Source of the DNA: Terriglobus albidus
Lineage (GTDB): Bacteria; Acidobacteriota; Terriglobia; Terriglobales; Acidobacteriaceae
Direction of reading: 5' to 3'
DNA length: 64,000 bases
Assembly (NCBI RefSeq): GCF_008000815.1
Contig: NZ_CP042806.1
Coordinates: 2,170,001 to 2,234,000, forward strand
Made by a program: the position numbers and the translations under genes. Below the pieces are notes generated by a model, which was not told where the DNA came from, did not search any database, and was given only the letters and a program-made list of their open reading frames with translations. Positions 17,477 through 26,442 of this stretch are shown in pieces. Numbering within the stretch: the stretch's first letter is position 1; each line of letters begins with the position of its first letter.

Positions 17477-18031
17477 CTAATTGGGCATCACGACCATGTC
17501 GATTACATGGATCACGCCGTTCTTCTGGAAGACATCCGCTGTGGTCACCGTGGCCATGCCTCCCTTTTCATCAGTCAGCATCACCTTGCCGTTGCTCATC
17601 CATGCGGTCAGGGTTTCTCCTTGAACGGTCTTCATGGAATACTTCCCGCCGTTCTTCTTGATCCATGCGGTCAGTTCTTTCGCAGTGATCTTTCCAGGGA
17701 CAACATGGTAGGTCAGGATCTTGACCAGCATGTCTTTGTTCTCTGGCTTCACAAGATGTTCTACTGTGCCGGCAGGAAGTTTGGCGAAGGCATCGTCTGT
17801 GGGAGCGAAGACGGTGAAGGGACCGGTGCTGTTGAGTGTGTCTACGAGTCCCGCTGCTTTGACAGCGGCGACCAGCGTCTTGTGAATCGGAGAGTTCATC
17901 GCGTTCTCGACGATGGTCTTTGCGGGAAACATCGCAGCTCCGCCGACATCGGGATTCTTCATCTCTCCCTGCATGGAGAAGGTGAGTCCGGCGAGCACCG
18001 TGGCAAAACAAGCTTTCAGAAGTGTCTTCAT
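17477..18031 (-). CDS. Secreted fasciclin (FAS1) domain protein
   Basis: The 184-residue protein has an N-terminal signal peptide (KTLLKACFATVLAGLTFS) and one FAS1 domain, recognisable from TIVENAMNSPIHKTLVAAVKAAGLVDTL, the GPFTVFAPTDDAFAKLPAGTVE box (H1-type motif) and LTYHVVPGKITAKEL, ending in NGVIHVIDMVVMP. FAS1 proteins mediate adhesion or bind surface polymers; the ligand here is unknown. AAGGA precedes the start by 6 nt. It is divergent from the DUF2127 gene. Confidence 0.93.
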   Translation of the reverse strand: MKTLLKACFATVLAGLTFSMQGEMKNPDVGGAAMFPAKTIVENAMNSPIHKTLVAAVKAAGLVDTLNSTGPFTVFAPTDDAFAKLPAGTVEHLVKPENKDMLVKILTYHVVPGKITAKELTAWIKKNGGKYSMKTVQGETLTAWMSNGKVMLTDEKGGMATVTTADVFQKNGVIHVIDMVVMPN

Positions 18032-18312
18032 GGGGTGTCCTTTTCTCGAACGGCCTTGATGGCGTGTTCATGCAAAGGACGAGGCAGGAGAACGCGCCAG
18101 ATTGGTGTTGCCCCTCGGTTGGCTTGCGCAGGATGAAAGGCATATTTGCGCTCTGCGCAATCCAGAACTGGTTGTCGTGCGTAAAGGTCTCTCTAGAAAT
18201 GGCCGATAACCGGTGCATGAGGACGCGTGCGTATTTATCGTCTGTTCTCTCGCGTGGGTTTGACAGGCCGGTAGTCTTGCCTCGAAGCTGGAAGTCAGGC
18301 CTCCTCGCGCGT

Positions 18313-18807
18313 ATGAACGGCACGCAGTCCCATCCTGTAGCAAAACACCATGACTCTGGTCTGCTGGCCATCGGCATCCTGAAGGTGTTGGAAGCGGCAC
18401 TTTCCGTAGCCGTCGGGCTTGGCGTGCTTCATCTGCTGAATAAGGATCTCAACGACGAGCTCACGAATCTGGTTCGCTATCTCCACCTGAACGAAGATGG
18501 CCGGCTGGTCTCGCTCGCCTTCGACAAACTCGACCTGATCGACAACCACCGCCTGAAACAGATCGGCGCCTCCGCTTTTGCGTACGGCGCTCTGAAGCTG
18601 GTAGAGGGCGTGGGGCTGGTGCGGGAAAAGGTTTGGGCAGAGTATCTGACTGTGATTGCCAGCCTGGTCTTTCTGCCCTGGGAGATCTATGAGCTGGCAC
18701 GTCACCCCAACATCTGGAGGCTGGGGATCCTTATAGCAAACCTGCTCATTGTGGCCTATCTGCTGTGGGTTCTGTCGCGGATGAGGCGGCGGAAACATCA
18801 GGATTGA
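18313..18807 (+). CDS. DUF2127 membrane protein
   Basis: The protein has 164 residues from the ATG at 18313. The reading frame is open for 97 codons further upstream, but those residues (Cys- and Arg-rich, unlike a membrane protein) do not look coding. The body has an N-terminal hydrophobic segment (LLAIGILKVLEAALSVAVGLGVLHLL), the charged region around DKLDLIDNHRLKQIGA, and two or three further spans (FAYGALKLVEGVGLV, EYLTVIASLVFLPWEIYELAR, LGILIANLLIVAYLLWVL). This is the pattern of DUF2127 proteins, whose function is unknown. Confidence 0.8.
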   Translation: MNGTQSHPVAKHHDSGLLAIGILKVLEAALSVAVGLGVLHLLNKDLNDELTNLVRYLHLNEDGRLVSLAFDKLDLIDNHRLKQIGASAFAYGALKLVEGVGLVREKVWAEYLTVIASLVFLPWEIYELARHPNIWRLGILIANLLIVAYLLWVLSRMRRRKHQD

Positions 18808-19014
18808 CGCGGTTCTAGTTCACTTTCGCCTAATTTTCGCTTACCACGGATTTCCTCAGCCGCGCCACCCTCCGGCACCAATCTTCTAAACACTATGGGT
18901 AGGGGTATACCCTTTGGTTACCCCCACAGCGTGAGTTTTCCACAGCCCATTTTGGAACTGCCAATGTTTTCCGCAATTTAGGGACTTGTATTAGGGCAAC
19001 TTATGGGCGATTCT
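18808..19014. other. Upstream region of the dcw cluster
   Basis: No gene is visible here. The region contains a perfect 10-bp palindrome GGGTATACCC (18903-18912) within a run of GGTA/TACC sequence, and a single DnaA-box-like TTTTCCACA (18936-18944). It precedes the MraZ site and probably holds the cluster promoter, but I cannot place -35 and -10 elements with confidence. Confidence 0.4.
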
Positions 19015-19049
19015 GTGGGTCGAAGTGGTAAGAAGTGGAGCAAAAGGGA
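19015..19049 (+). promoter_or_regulatory. MraZ operator, GTGG repeats every 10 bp
   Basis: GTGGG starts at 19015, GTGGT at 19025, GTGGA at 19035 and a degenerate AGGGA at 19045, exactly one repeat per 10 bp. MraZ is known to bind arrays of TGGGN repeats spaced by 5 nt ahead of its own gene. The array lies 120-154 bp before the mraZ start, so the cluster is probably autorepressed by MraZ. Phasing is read directly from the sequence. Confidence 0.85.
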
Positions 19050-19168
19050 TGAAGATTGCTCCGATGGCATGATTCTAACCCCGGAACGGAAGCGAACGGC
19101 AAGATTCGCACCGTAACCAACTTTGGGCTCCTGGTTAGCTCTTGGGTTCTTGCTGGCAGTGAGGAACG

Positions 19169-19609
19169 ATGTTTCGCGGAAACCATCCAGCGCGTGTTGA
19201 CGAAAAGGGCAGGCTTAAACTCCCTGCCGAGTTCATGCGCCGTTGCAAGGATGTGTATGGCGATCAGTTCTACATCACCAGCAAGGACGGGAAGCGGGCT
19301 GAGATTTATCCGCTGAAGGAGTGGGAAAAGATCGAGGAGAGGCTGGCGCAGATCCCCTCTATGAATCCCCACAAGAAGAAGTTTCTGGACGTAACCAACT
19401 ATTACGGCCAGATGGCGCAGATGGACGAGCAGGGACGAGTTCTGATTCCGGCCATTCTGCGGCAGGCGGCAAGTGTGAAGGGCGAGGTGGTGGTTCTGGG
19501 ATCGCAGACCTACCTGGAACTGGTGAACCACGATGCCTTCAAGGCTGAGCTTGAGAGCCAGCCGCTCACTATGGACGACCAGGCTGCACTGGCCGACCTA
19601 GGTCTGTAA
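19169..19609 (+). CDS. mraZ: Transcriptional regulator MraZ
   Basis: The 146-residue protein is the DNA-binding first gene of dcw clusters. It carries two AbrB-like halves, each with the family signature: GNHPARVDEKGRLKLPAEF (about 4-22) and YYGQMAQMDEQGRVLIPAILRQAA (about 78-101). The middle MNPHKKKFLDV and C-terminal VLGSQTYLELVNHDAF segments are also typical. MraZ forms a ring and represses the dcw promoter through TGGGN arrays; such an array is seen upstream. AGTGAGGAACG precedes the ATG. Confidence 0.97.
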   Translation: MFRGNHPARVDEKGRLKLPAEFMRRCKDVYGDQFYITSKDGKRAEIYPLKEWEKIEERLAQIPSMNPHKKKFLDVTNYYGQMAQMDEQGRVLIPAILRQAASVKGEVVVLGSQTYLELVNHDAFKAELESQPLTMDDQAALADLGL

Positions 19610-19645
19610 CGGTTTGAGCTCCCAAGGGAGCCACATGGGGGATGA

Positions 19646-20539
19646 ATGATTGCATCGCTTCATGTGCCGGTTCTTTTTGAAGAGGTTTTGAACTTCCTGA
19701 ATGTGCGGCGCGGCGGTAACTACGCTGACGCAACGCTTGGACTTGCCGGGCATACGAGCGGAATTGCTCGCCGCCTGGGGCCACACGGAACGCTGCATTG
19801 TTTCGATCGCGATCCGGACGCCATGAAGCTGGCGAAGGAGCGGCTGGAACATCTGGCAGCGGAGCTGAAAGCGACGATGCCGAAGGTGGAGTTTCATGCA
19901 CGGGCTTTTAGCGAGGCGGACCAGGTGATTGCCCCTGGAACGCTGGATGGCATCCTGGCTGACTTTGGCGTAAGCAGTCTGCAGTTGGACACACCGCACA
20001 GAGGATTCAGTTTCAGGCACGACGGTCCGCTTGATATGCGGATGAACCCAAAGGTAGGGGTGAGTGCCGAACAGGTGGTAAATCAGATCGACGAAAACGA
20101 GCTCGCCGACCTGATTTACGAATTCGGAGAGGAAAGGAGTTCGCGGAGAATTGCCAGAGCCATTGTCAGGGCCCGGCCGATTACGACGACGGGGGAATTA
20201 GCCCGAGTGGTAGCGGCCGCGGCCCCAGCAATGAAAGGCGAGAAGATTCATCCCGCGACCAAGACCTTTCAGGCGCTCCGGATTTACGTGAATGACGAGC
20301 TGGGGGAGATCCGGTCGCTGCTTGGAAGCGCGCCATCTCTTCTAAAGCCCGGTGGCCGGCTGGCGGTGATCAGTTTTCACTCGCTGGAAGACCGGTTGGT
20401 GAAAGACGACTTCCGCGAGCGATCGCGGACGGGCGAGTACGAGGTTTTGACGAAGAAGCCGGTAACGGCGACTGAGGACGAGATGGAACGCAATCCGCGG
20501 GCACGCAGCGCCAAGCTGCGGGTAGCGGAGAAGAAATAA
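19646..20539 (+). CDS. rsmH: 16S rRNA m4C1402 methyltransferase
   Basis: RsmH (MraW) methylates N4 of C1402 in the decoding centre of 16S rRNA. The 297-residue protein starts with the usual HVPVLFEEVLNFL, has the SAM-binding YADATLGLAGHTSGI and CFDRDPDAMKLA, then GILADFGVSSLQLDTPHRGFSF, LDMRMNP, and the C-terminal KTFQALRIYVNDELGEIRSLL and LAVISFHSLEDRLVKD. The second gene of dcw clusters, it lies 36 bp after mraZ. Confidence 0.97.
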   Translation: MIASLHVPVLFEEVLNFLNVRRGGNYADATLGLAGHTSGIARRLGPHGTLHCFDRDPDAMKLAKERLEHLAAELKATMPKVEFHARAFSEADQVIAPGTLDGILADFGVSSLQLDTPHRGFSFRHDGPLDMRMNPKVGVSAEQVVNQIDENELADLIYEFGEERSSRRIARAIVRARPITTTGELARVVAAAAPAMKGEKIHPATKTFQALRIYVNDELGEIRSLLGSAPSLLKPGGRLAVISFHSLEDRLVKDDFRERSRTGEYEVLTKKPVTATEDEMERNPRARSAKLRVAEKK

Positions 20540-20554
20540 GAAGGGAGCACGGCA

Positions 20555-21049
20555 ATGGCAAGCGTGGCGCAGACAATTGAAGGAATGGGACGGCGGAAGT
20601 GCCGCACCGAGTCGCCGGCCGAGCGGAATCGCCGTGTCTATGAGACACAGCGCGCGGCGCGCCGCGGACCGACGCCCGAGGTTCTCTTCCACAAGTACCT
20701 CGACAACTCGCGCATCGTGAAGGCCGATGATCCGGTCCGCAAGCGTGAGATGCGTACCTTCGGCTCCGCCTGCGCGGTGCTGTTCGTGCTGGTGATGGTG
20801 TACGTTTGGCAGCACTTCAGCGCGATTGAAGCGGGTTACAAGATCGAGGCCGCCAAGCAGCAGGTTGGGCAGATGCAGGAGCAGAATCGCCAGCTCCGTC
20901 TGCAGGAGGCCCAGTTGACCGATCCTGAGCGGATCCACACCATGGCCGCGCAGCTTGGCCTGTCAGCTCCGCTGCCCGGTCAGGTGGTTCGTCCGGATGG
21001 TGTGAACGATCCGAACGCTCCGGTCGTGGCGCAGGTTGCTACGCATTAA
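20555..21049 (+). CDS. ftsL: FtsL-like cell division protein
   Basis: The 164-residue protein is bitopic: a long basic cytoplasmic N-terminus (about 1-62), one membrane span (FGSACAVLFVLVMVYVWQHF, about 69-88) and a periplasmic coiled coil (QVGQMQEQNRQLRLQEAQLTDPERIHTMAAQLGL). The leucine-rich coiled coil ending in a DPERI..A..LGL motif and the position between rsmH and ftsI identify it as FtsL, which with FtsB and FtsQ activates FtsWI in the divisome. The N-terminal extension is longer than in E. coli. GGGAG precedes the ATG. Confidence 0.88.
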   Translation: MASVAQTIEGMGRRKCRTESPAERNRRVYETQRAARRGPTPEVLFHKYLDNSRIVKADDPVRKREMRTFGSACAVLFVLVMVYVWQHFSAIEAGYKIEAAKQQVGQMQEQNRQLRLQEAQLTDPERIHTMAAQLGLSAPLPGQVVRPDGVNDPNAPVVAQVATH

Positions 21050-21095
21050 TAGGTTTGTTGTTTTGTTGTTTCTCTGGATGCTGAGGTTGAAGTAG

Positions 21096-23420
21096 ATGCA
21101 TACTGTGGCGCCCCCACGTCAGACGCTAACCGCACCGATCAAGCGTGTCCGGTTCGTCTACGTGGCGGCGTTCTTTCTTTTCTGGACGGTGGTCATCTCG
21201 GGCCGCCTGGCCTGGCTGCAGATCATCCGCCATTCGCACTATGTAGAGAAGGCTGCGAGCCAGCAGGAGCGCAGTGTGACCGTGGCTCCGCGGCGTGGTC
21301 TGCTGTATGACCGCAATTTGCGTGAGCTGGCGATGACTGTCTCCGTGGATTCGATCTACGCGGTTCCCAAGGAGCTCGGCAGCAACGCCGGCGATGCCGC
21401 CAGTCTGCTGGCCCATGTCGTACACGACGATCCGGAAGACCGCTTCACCTCCGAACAGAGCATCCTGGCGCGTTTCACCGCCTCGCATAACTTCGCCTGG
21501 GTTGCGCATCGTGTGACACCTGAGATCGCTGAGCGGGTTAAGGATCTCAACCTCAAAGGCGTCTACTTCCAGAAGGAGTTCAAGCGCTTCTATCCGAACA
21601 ACGATCTGGCTTCGCAGGTACTGGGCTATGTCGGTGCTGAGGATATTGGTCTGGGCGGTCTGGAGCGTGAGTTCGAGGAAGATATGCACGGCACGCCGGG
21701 TAAGGTGCGCACTGCGCTCGATGCGCGTCGCAAGGTGCTGGGCAGCATTGAGCAGGAGCCTCTTCCGGGTGAGAACCTGGTCTTGAGCATCGACGCTAAC
21801 ATCCAGCACATCGCCGAGCGTGCCTTGGATGAGCAGGTGGAGAAGACCAAGGCGCTGCATGGTGTTGTCGTAGTGCAGGATCCACGTTCGGGGCAGATTC
21901 TGGCACTGGCGGTGGCGCCGCGCTTCAATCCGAATGAGACCCGGCATCTCGATCCGAAGGCTTTGTCGAACCTGGCAGTGAGCGATGTCTATGAGCCGGG
22001 CTCGACCTTCAAGCTGGTGACGTATGCCTCGGCGCTCGATGGCGCCAACGTAAAGCCGGAAGACCTGGTGGACTGCCAGGGCGGCGCGATTACGATCTTT
22101 GGCCGCACGATTCATGACGACATCTCCGATCGCGGCATGGGCGTGGTTACGGTGCAGCGTGCTCTGGAGAAGTCCAGCGACGTCGCCGCGGTAAAGCTTG
22201 CCATGAAGCTCGGCAACGAGCGCTTCTATAAATACATGCGCGACTTCGGTTTCGGCGATCGCTCCGGTATCGAGCTGCCGAGCGAGACTCGTGGCCTGTT
22301 GCGTCCGGTCCGTAAGTGGGACCCGGCATCGATCGGTTCACTGGCCATCGGTCAGGAGGTGGGTGTGACGCCGATTCAGCTGGTCACCATGGTCTCTACG
22401 ATTGCCAACGGCGGCATGTATCTGCCGCCGCACATCATCCTCTCCGAGACGGAGAAGATGAAGGGCGATGCTGAGCTGAAAGCGACCCCATTCCGTCCCC
22501 AGAATGAGCTTCCGAAGAACCTGCCGGATGGCTCGCATCGTGTGATCAGTGAACTGACCGCTGCGAAGATGCGCAGCATGATGCAGGCCGTCGTGGTGAG
22601 TGGAACTGGAGGGTCGGCTGCGCTGAACGGATATTCCAGCGGCGGCAAGACGGGAACGGCGCAGAAGATCGATACGGCAACGCATACCTATTCCAAGACC
22701 AAGCACGTCGCCAGCTTTGCCGGCATTGCTCCGGTGAGTACGCCGGCGATCGCGGTCGCGGTGGTGATCGATACTCCTACAGCAGGGCCTTCTTACTACG
22801 GTGGTTCGGTCTCCGCGCCGGTCTTCGCCGAAGTGGCTCAGCAGGTGCTGGAGTACCTGGGCATACCGCACGATCAGCCCTTCAACCCGAAGAAGCGCGT
22901 CGAGCAGATGAACGTGGCTAAGGTCGAGCACGACGATCATCCCGAGGACAGCAATGCCGATTTGAATGCCATGTTTGCTGAGGCCAATGCGCTTCCGGAT
23001 GATGACCCGCTGAAGGGCACGGCTAACGCCGGTCCTGCCAAGCCCGAGCCTGAGCCCGTGGCGTTGCAGCCGGCAAAGAAGTCTGTGCTGAACCTGTTAC
23101 CGGAGAAGGTGCTGGCAGCCTTCCGCGCCAACGGAGGAGCGAACACCATGGCCGACGCGGCGGATAATAAACCGCTGACTGCGCCGAAGGTTGCTCCACT
23201 GTCACAGCGTAAAGAAGATGGCGGCGTGATTGTCGACGCGACCAAACGCGTGGCGGTGCCGGCGTTCAATGGCGCTGCGCTGCGTCAGGTCGTGCAGCAG
23301 GCGAACTCGGTAGGTTTGCGTGTTCAGCCGGTCGGCAGCGGTCTGGCAAGGGAGCAGGTGCCGTCTGCAGGTACCATGGTTCCTGTGGGGACGCAGGTGG
23401 TTGTGCGCTTCCTGCGCTAG
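21096..23420 (+). CDS. ftsI: Division transpeptidase PBP3/FtsI with PASTA domain
   Basis: The 774-residue class B penicillin-binding protein crosslinks septal peptidoglycan. It has one N-terminal membrane span (VRFVYVAAFFLFWTVVISGRLAWLQII), the PBP dimerisation domain with RRGLLYDRNLRELAM, and a transpeptidase domain with the active-site SxxK in EPGSTFKLVTYA (Ser about 303), SSDVAAVKLA and KTGTAQK (about 518). After a Pro/Ala/Glu-rich linker the last about 65 residues form a PASTA domain (VAVPAFNGAALRQVVQQANSV, GTMVPVGTQVVVRF). A C-terminal PASTA is unusual for textbook Gram-negative FtsI but is known in several other phyla. It sits between ftsL and murE. Confidence 0.95.
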   Translation: MHTVAPPRQTLTAPIKRVRFVYVAAFFLFWTVVISGRLAWLQIIRHSHYVEKAASQQERSVTVAPRRGLLYDRNLRELAMTVSVDSIYAVPKELGSNAGDAASLLAHVVHDDPEDRFTSEQSILARFTASHNFAWVAHRVTPEIAERVKDLNLKGVYFQKEFKRFYPNNDLASQVLGYVGAEDIGLGGLEREFEEDMHGTPGKVRTALDARRKVLGSIEQEPLPGENLVLSIDANIQHIAERALDEQVEKTKALHGVVVVQDPRSGQILALAVAPRFNPNETRHLDPKALSNLAVSDVYEPGSTFKLVTYASALDGANVKPEDLVDCQGGAITIFGRTIHDDISDRGMGVVTVQRALEKSSDVAAVKLAMKLGNERFYKYMRDFGFGDRSGIELPSETRGLLRPVRKWDPASIGSLAIGQEVGVTPIQLVTMVSTIANGGMYLPPHIILSETEKMKGDAELKATPFRPQNELPKNLPDGSHRVISELTAAKMRSMMQAVVVSGTGGSAALNGYSSGGKTGTAQKIDTATHTYSKTKHVASFAGIAPVSTPAIAVAVVIDTPTAGPSYYGGSVSAPVFAEVAQQVLEYLGIPHDQPFNPKKRVEQMNVAKVEHDDHPEDSNADLNAMFAEANALPDDDPLKGTANAGPAKPEPEPVALQPAKKSVLNLLPEKVLAAFRANGGANTMADAADNKPLTAPKVAPLSQRKEDGGVIVDATKRVAVPAFNGAALRQVVQQANSVGLRVQPVGSGLAREQVPSAGTMVPVGTQVVVRFLR

Positions 23421-23458
23421 GCCGTACATCGCTAAGATCCTTTTCTCAGTCTCTCTAT

Positions 23459-24949
23459 ATGCTTTTTTCCGAAGTAGTTGCAGGTATCGAACTCGACGAG
23501 CAGACGCATGGCTCGTGCGAGATTACGGGTGTCGAATATGACTCGCGCCGTGTGCGCGAAGGCTCGCTGTTTGTGGCGATGCGCGGCGGCACGACCGACG
23601 GCAATAAATTCATCCGCCAGGCAATGGATAAAGGCGCGGGCGGAGTTATCACCGACTCCCGGGAGAGCTTCACCAACGCGTTGTCGCGCTGGCCACATCT
23701 TTGCATCGGATTGATGGAGCATGGACGTCGCGCTCTGGCAACGGCAAGCGCCAACTTCTTCGGGCATCCCGAACAAAAATTGAAGCTTACAGCCGTTACC
23801 GGGACGAACGGAAAGACGACAACCACTTTCCTGGTAGAGGCGATGCTGCAGGCTGCGGCGCGCAAGAGCGTTCTCGTTGGCACGATCGAAGTGCATCTGG
23901 CAGGCGAGGTGCGTGAGTCTCCTCACACCACTCCCGAAGCGCGCGATCTGTTGGCGCTGTTTACCGAGGGTGTTCAGGCGGGAGCAAGCGAGGCTGTGAT
24001 GGAGATGAGCTCTCACGCGCTCGATCAGGAGCGCGTGTGGGGCATGCCCGTGGATGTGGCCATCTTCACCAACCTGACGCAGGACCATCTGGACTATCAC
24101 GGCACGATGGAGAAGTACTTCGCCGCCAAGCAACGCCTGTTCGCGGGCGTGGGTGCGCCGCCACCGCGTGTTGCTGTTATCAATGCGGATGACGAGTATG
24201 GTCATCGTCTGGAGAAGTTCGCTCTGCGGGAAGGGGCGGTCGTAGCCACCTACGGCATGACAAAGGGCGAGTGGCGTGCGGAAGAGGTTGTATTGCGTGC
24301 CGGCGAGACGAGCTTTTTGCTGAAGTCGCCTGCAGGAGAGATTCTGCTGCGGACGAGTCTGACCGGACGTGTGAATGTCTTGAATACCCTGGCTGCCTCT
24401 GCTGCGGCGTATTCACGCGGTATTTCGCTGGAGCAGATTGCCGCGGGCGTGGCGGAACTGCCGTTTGTCCCGGGCCGCTTCCAGACGGTGCCTAACGATC
24501 GAGGCGTTACGGTGGCAGTGGACTATGCACACACCGATGATGCACTGCTGAACCTGATCAGGCTGGCGAGGGAGCTGGCCGGAAAAGACCATCGTGTGAT
24601 CACGCTCTTCGGCTGCGGCGGCGATCGCGACCGCACGAAACGGCCGAAGATGGGGCGTGCCGCCGGCCGGGGGAGCGACCTGGTGGTGCTGACCAGCGAT
24701 AATCCACGGACGGAAGATCCCGGCATCATCATCGAGCAGGCGCTTCGTGGTGTGGAAGAGACGGGAACAGACTGCATCGTTGAGGCCGATCGCGAGCAGG
24801 CCATTCGCCGGGCGCTGGCGACAGCGAAGACAGGTGACATTGTGCTGCTGGCAGGCAAAGGACACGAGAAGACCCAGGTGCTGGCCGACCGCACGATTCC
24901 GTTCGATGATGCCGAAGTGGCTGCACGCGTACTGAAGGAGATGGCATGA
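23459..24949 (+). CDS. murE: UDP-MurNAc-tripeptide ligase (meso-DAP type)
   Basis: MurE adds the third amino acid to UDP-MurNAc-L-Ala-D-Glu. The 496-residue protein has the Mur ligase layout: N-terminal UMP-binding domain (GVEYDSRRVREGSLFVAM), the ATP-binding loop VTGTNGKTTTTF (about 112-123), SHALDQERVWGM, FTNLTQDHLDYHGTMEKYF, DYAHTDDALLNLI, and SDNPRTEDP (about 412). DNPR is the motif that selects meso-diaminopimelate, so the peptidoglycan should be A1gamma type. Its stop overlaps the murF start by 4 bp (ATGA). The Shine-Dalgarno is weak. Confidence 0.97.
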   Translation: MLFSEVVAGIELDEQTHGSCEITGVEYDSRRVREGSLFVAMRGGTTDGNKFIRQAMDKGAGGVITDSRESFTNALSRWPHLCIGLMEHGRRALATASANFFGHPEQKLKLTAVTGTNGKTTTTFLVEAMLQAAARKSVLVGTIEVHLAGEVRESPHTTPEARDLLALFTEGVQAGASEAVMEMSSHALDQERVWGMPVDVAIFTNLTQDHLDYHGTMEKYFAAKQRLFAGVGAPPPRVAVINADDEYGHRLEKFALREGAVVATYGMTKGEWRAEEVVLRAGETSFLLKSPAGEILLRTSLTGRVNVLNTLAASAAAYSRGISLEQIAAGVAELPFVPGRFQTVPNDRGVTVAVDYAHTDDALLNLIRLARELAGKDHRVITLFGCGGDRDRTKRPKMGRAAGRGSDLVVLTSDNPRTEDPGIIIEQALRGVEETGTDCIVEADREQAIRRALATAKTGDIVLLAGKGHEKTQVLADRTIPFDDAEVAARVLKEMA

Positions 24950-26322
24950 AGCTGACGCTCGGCCAGATTGCGGATTGGATTCACGCCGAAGGCGACTTCG
25001 ATGACGATGCCGTGGCCTACGGCTATTCCATCGACTCGCGCACCATCGCCGCCGGCGACCTCTTCTTTGCGGTCAAGGGAGAACGGCTGGATGGTCACGA
25101 CTTCGTAGAGACGGCGTTGAAGGATGGCGCCGTAGCTGCCGTGGTGAGTATGCACTGGGTCGTTCCCTCGACTGTCGAGGAAGGTAAGCTGCTTCGCGTG
25201 CCCGAAGGCGAAGACTGTGTGCTGGCAGCGATGCAGAAGCTTGCAACCGCTGTCCGGCGACACTGGGGCAAACGGGTCATCGGCGTTACCGGCTCAGCGG
25301 GCAAGACAACCACTAAGGAAGCCGTGGCTGCCGTTTTGGGAGCGAAATTCAAGGTGCTGAAATCCGCGGGCAACCTCAACAATAACTTCGGCGTGCCGCT
25401 GCAGGTGCTGCGCCTTGAGCCGGAGCATGAGATGGCCGTCCTTGAGATGGGCATGAATCATACCGGTGAGATCGCCCTGCTGGCTAAGATTGCTGAGCCC
25501 GATTGGGCCGTGGTGTCGAATGTAGCTCCGGTGCACCTGGAGTACTTCCCGGATGGAATTGCCGGCATTGCCCGCGCCAAGTACGAGCTAGTGGAGGCAT
25601 TGCCTGCAGACGGCATTGCGATTCTGAACGCCGACGACGAGTATGTCGGCACCTTCGGTAAAGGGATGGGCGGCCGCGCCGTCTTTTATGGCCTGGGTGA
25701 AACAGCGACGGTACGGGCAGAGAATGTGCACGAAGCCGGCGAAGAGGGCATGACCTTCACCGTGGTTGCCGGAGGAGAGCGTGCCGAGGCCAAGCTGGCG
25801 CTTTTGGGACGACACAACGTCTACAACGCACTGGCCGGTATCGCCGCCGGACTGCAGTGCGGTATGACTCTGGCGGAATGCGTGGAAGGGCTGCGCGAGC
25901 TGCAGCCATCGGACAAGCGCGGCGAGGTTTTGCACTGGCGTGAAGCGACGCTGATCAACGATTGCTACAACTCCAATCCGCGGGCTCTTGACGCGATGGT
26001 GGAAGCGCTGCTGGCGGTAACGGCTGAGCGATATATCGTAATCGCCGGCGAGATGCTGGAGCTGGGGCCGGATGGCCCGGCACTGCATGAAGCCAGTGGA
26101 CGGACGATGGCGAAGCTCGGTATCCGGCATGTGATTGGAGTGCGTGGTCTGGCCGAGCACCTGGTTGCCGGGGCAAAGGCGAACGGCGCAGAAGCGACTT
26201 TTGTCGCCACGCCGGAAGAGGCGGGCCAATGGCTGCAGGCCAATCTGCGAGCCGGTGACGCTGTGTTGTTGAAGGCATCACGCGGGGTACGTCTGGAACG
26301 TGCATTGGCGGGGATACACTAG
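24946..26322 (+). CDS. murF: UDP-MurNAc-tripeptide:D-Ala-D-Ala ligase
   Basis: MurF adds D-Ala-D-Ala to complete the pentapeptide precursor. The 458-residue protein shows GYSIDSRTIAAGDLFFAVKGERLDGHDFV, the ATP loop GVTGSAGKTTTKEAVAAVL, the KSAGNLNNNFGVPLQVLRL motif specific to MurF, EMGMNHTGEIALL, NVAPVHLEYF and NDCYNSNPRALDAMVEAL. The TAG stop codon is the first three bases of palindromic element B. Confidence 0.97.
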   Translation: MKLTLGQIADWIHAEGDFDDDAVAYGYSIDSRTIAAGDLFFAVKGERLDGHDFVETALKDGAVAAVVSMHWVVPSTVEEGKLLRVPEGEDCVLAAMQKLATAVRRHWGKRVIGVTGSAGKTTTKEAVAAVLGAKFKVLKSAGNLNNNFGVPLQVLRLEPEHEMAVLEMGMNHTGEIALLAKIAEPDWAVVSNVAPVHLEYFPDGIAGIARAKYELVEALPADGIAILNADDEYVGTFGKGMGGRAVFYGLGETATVRAENVHEAGEEGMTFTVVAGGERAEAKLALLGRHNVYNALAGIAAGLQCGMTLAECVEGLRELQPSDKRGEVLHWREATLINDCYNSNPRALDAMVEALLAVTAERYIVIAGEMLELGPDGPALHEASGRTMAKLGIRHVIGVRGLAEHLVAGAKANGAEATFVATPEEAGQWLQANLRAGDAVLLKASRGVRLERALAGIH

Positions 26323-26435
26323 AGCAATTCTCCCAATACTGTGGTGTTGGAGAAATCTGCGAATGCCGTTTTCTTCGAAGGAAAACGGCGCAAACTGCAA
26401 ACGCTTCGCTCTACACCTTTAGGAGAACTGCTCTA
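26320..26435. repeat. Palindromic stop-abutting element, copy B (diverged)
   Basis: This 116-bp copy keeps the outer inverted ends (TAGAGCAATTCTCC and GGAGAACTGCTCTA, one mismatch) and the central hairpin (GCCGTTTTC ... GAAAACGGC) but its interior differs from copies A, C and D. Its first three bases are the murF stop codon TAG. It occupies almost the whole murF-mraY gap and ends 7 bp before the mraY start codon. Confidence 0.8.
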
Positions 26436-26442
26436 GGCGCAC

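Noticed and set aside
18936-18944. DnaA-box-like TTTTCCACA upstream of mraZ
   Set aside because: Only one copy with no partner boxes or AT-rich unwinding region; a single 9-mer is expected by chance, so no origin is claimed.
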